Notes under the pieces: model-generated
Told to the model about the DNA's origin: nothing
Database searches by the model: none
Seen by the model: the letters and a program-made list of their open reading frames with translations, nothing else
Source of the DNA: Deltaproteobacteria bacterium YD0425bin51
GTDB taxonomy: Bacteria > Desulfobacterota > Desulfobacteria > Desulfobacterales > YD0425bin51
Direction: 5' to 3'
Assembly (NCBI GenBank): GCA_002753225.1
Contig: PDZS01000047.1
Location: forward strand, 1-35,847
DNA length: 35,847 bases
Part shown: positions 35,556 to 35,847 of the stretch, piece after piece
How positions within the stretch are numbered: position 1 is the first letter of the stretch
Layout: the number at the start of each line of letters is the position of its first letter
Made by a program: the position numbers and the translations under genes

Positions 35556-35847
35556 ATTGGGTTTCAGGGTCTTATTTGACTAGAAGTTCAATTAAAGAAT
35601 GAAGCAAGGCCTTACCTCTCTTCCCTACATTATGAACGAACTCGAAGAAACCCAGATATAAAGGGAGTTTCTCCTGTGAAATACCACGATGTGGCCGAAG
35701 CCAGCTTCGTAACAAAGACCAGAAGCCTTCCATAGTATTCACATGGACTTCACAAAAGCCGTCTCCATCCTCATCTCTAGCATATTCACCCGCTCCATGA
35801 TTCACGCTCTTATGCTCATATCCCCATTCTTTCAGCCTCCCATAGAT
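35556..35847 (-). mobile_element. IS1595-family (ISXO2-like) insertion element, partial
   Basis: The element covers the window end and carries the transposase 3' part. Its inner edge is placed at about 35556 because NRPS homology begins there on the other side. No terminal inverted repeat can be defined with only one end visible. It interrupts the adenylation domain of the upstream NRPS gene. Confidence 0.75.
35572..35847 (-). CDS. IS1595/ISXO2-type transposase, C-terminal part (5' end outside window)
   Basis: The frame is open through the last base, so the real start lies beyond 35847; the GTG at 35805 is internal. The 91 visible residues include NHGAGEYAR, then EVHVNTMEGFWSLLRSWL and LPLYLGFFEFVHN, the conserved C-terminal block of the ISXO2-like DDE transposase domain (the HVNTMEGFWS segment holds the late catalytic residues). 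Such enzymes move IS1595-family elements by cut-and-paste transposition. The stop is TAA at 35572-35574. Confidence 0.88.
   Translation of the reverse strand: MYGRLKEWGYEHKSVNHGAGEYARDEDGDGFCEVHVNTMEGFWSLLRSWLRPHRGISQEKLPLYLGFFEFVHNVGKRGKALLHSLIELLVK

Noticed and set aside
1..35847. CRISPR arrays, tRNA, rRNA, classical phage or restriction and defence genes
   Set aside because: Looked for repeats with regular spacing, tRNA-like cloverleaf ends and hallmark genes; none seen. The only clear repeat is the single 54-bp palindrome.

Overview
This window is AT-rich, gene-dense bacterial DNA. The pilus or secretion ATPase and platform genes, the NtrBC-type and hybrid kinases and the ETF/acyl-CoA dehydrogenase set suggest a Gram-negative bacterium. 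Metabolically versatile Desulfobacterota are my best guess, but that is inference, since no rRNA or other lineage marker is present. I see no tRNA, rRNA or CRISPR, and no gene-free stretch over 300 bases.

Left part (1-4731, + strand): the 3' part of a TPR protein, a GspE-type ATPase with an N-terminal c-di-GMP-binding-type (MSHEN) domain, and a GspF-type platform protein. This is the mshN-mshE-mshG order of MSHA pilus loci. A separate promoter then serves a small coiled-coil protein and a YjbQ-family protein.

Centre left (4760-17245, - strand): one tightly packed array of five genes behind a good sigma70-like promoter. In transcription order they are a tandem-domain CDP-alcohol phosphatidyltransferase, a 2021-residue Ser/Thr-kinase/AAA/GAF/histidine-kinase/receiver protein, a secreted membrane-anchored 5'-nucleotidase-like phosphoesterase, and an NtrB/NtrC-type pair for sigma54 promoters. 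Lipid synthesis, nucleotide hydrolysis and signalling therefore seem to be co-transcribed. Divergently (17333-21313, + strand) lie a membrane HisKA_2 histidine kinase, a receiver-histidine kinase, an HD-domain protein with a decayed second HD copy, and a small cysteine-rich protein.

Centre right (21319-25998, - strand): a beta-oxidation/electron-transfer operon of thiolase, acyl-CoA dehydrogenase, ETF-beta and an ETF-alpha fused to an XRE helix-turn-helix and cupin. The fusion suggests a flavoprotein that also regulates transcription.

Right part (26133-35847, - strand): a hybrid PKS/NRPS with order KS-ACP-aminotransferase-C-(A remnant)-PCP-C-A-PCP, resembling beta-amino-acyl lipopeptide synthases. 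It has no AT, and one A domain lacks its core. The surviving A domain has a beta-alanine-like specificity code, and a 54-bp perfect palindrome sits in frame where the AT would be. Upstream, another NRPS gene is cut by an IS1595-family transposase that runs off the window, so the pathway is either decaying or depends on trans-acting enzymes.
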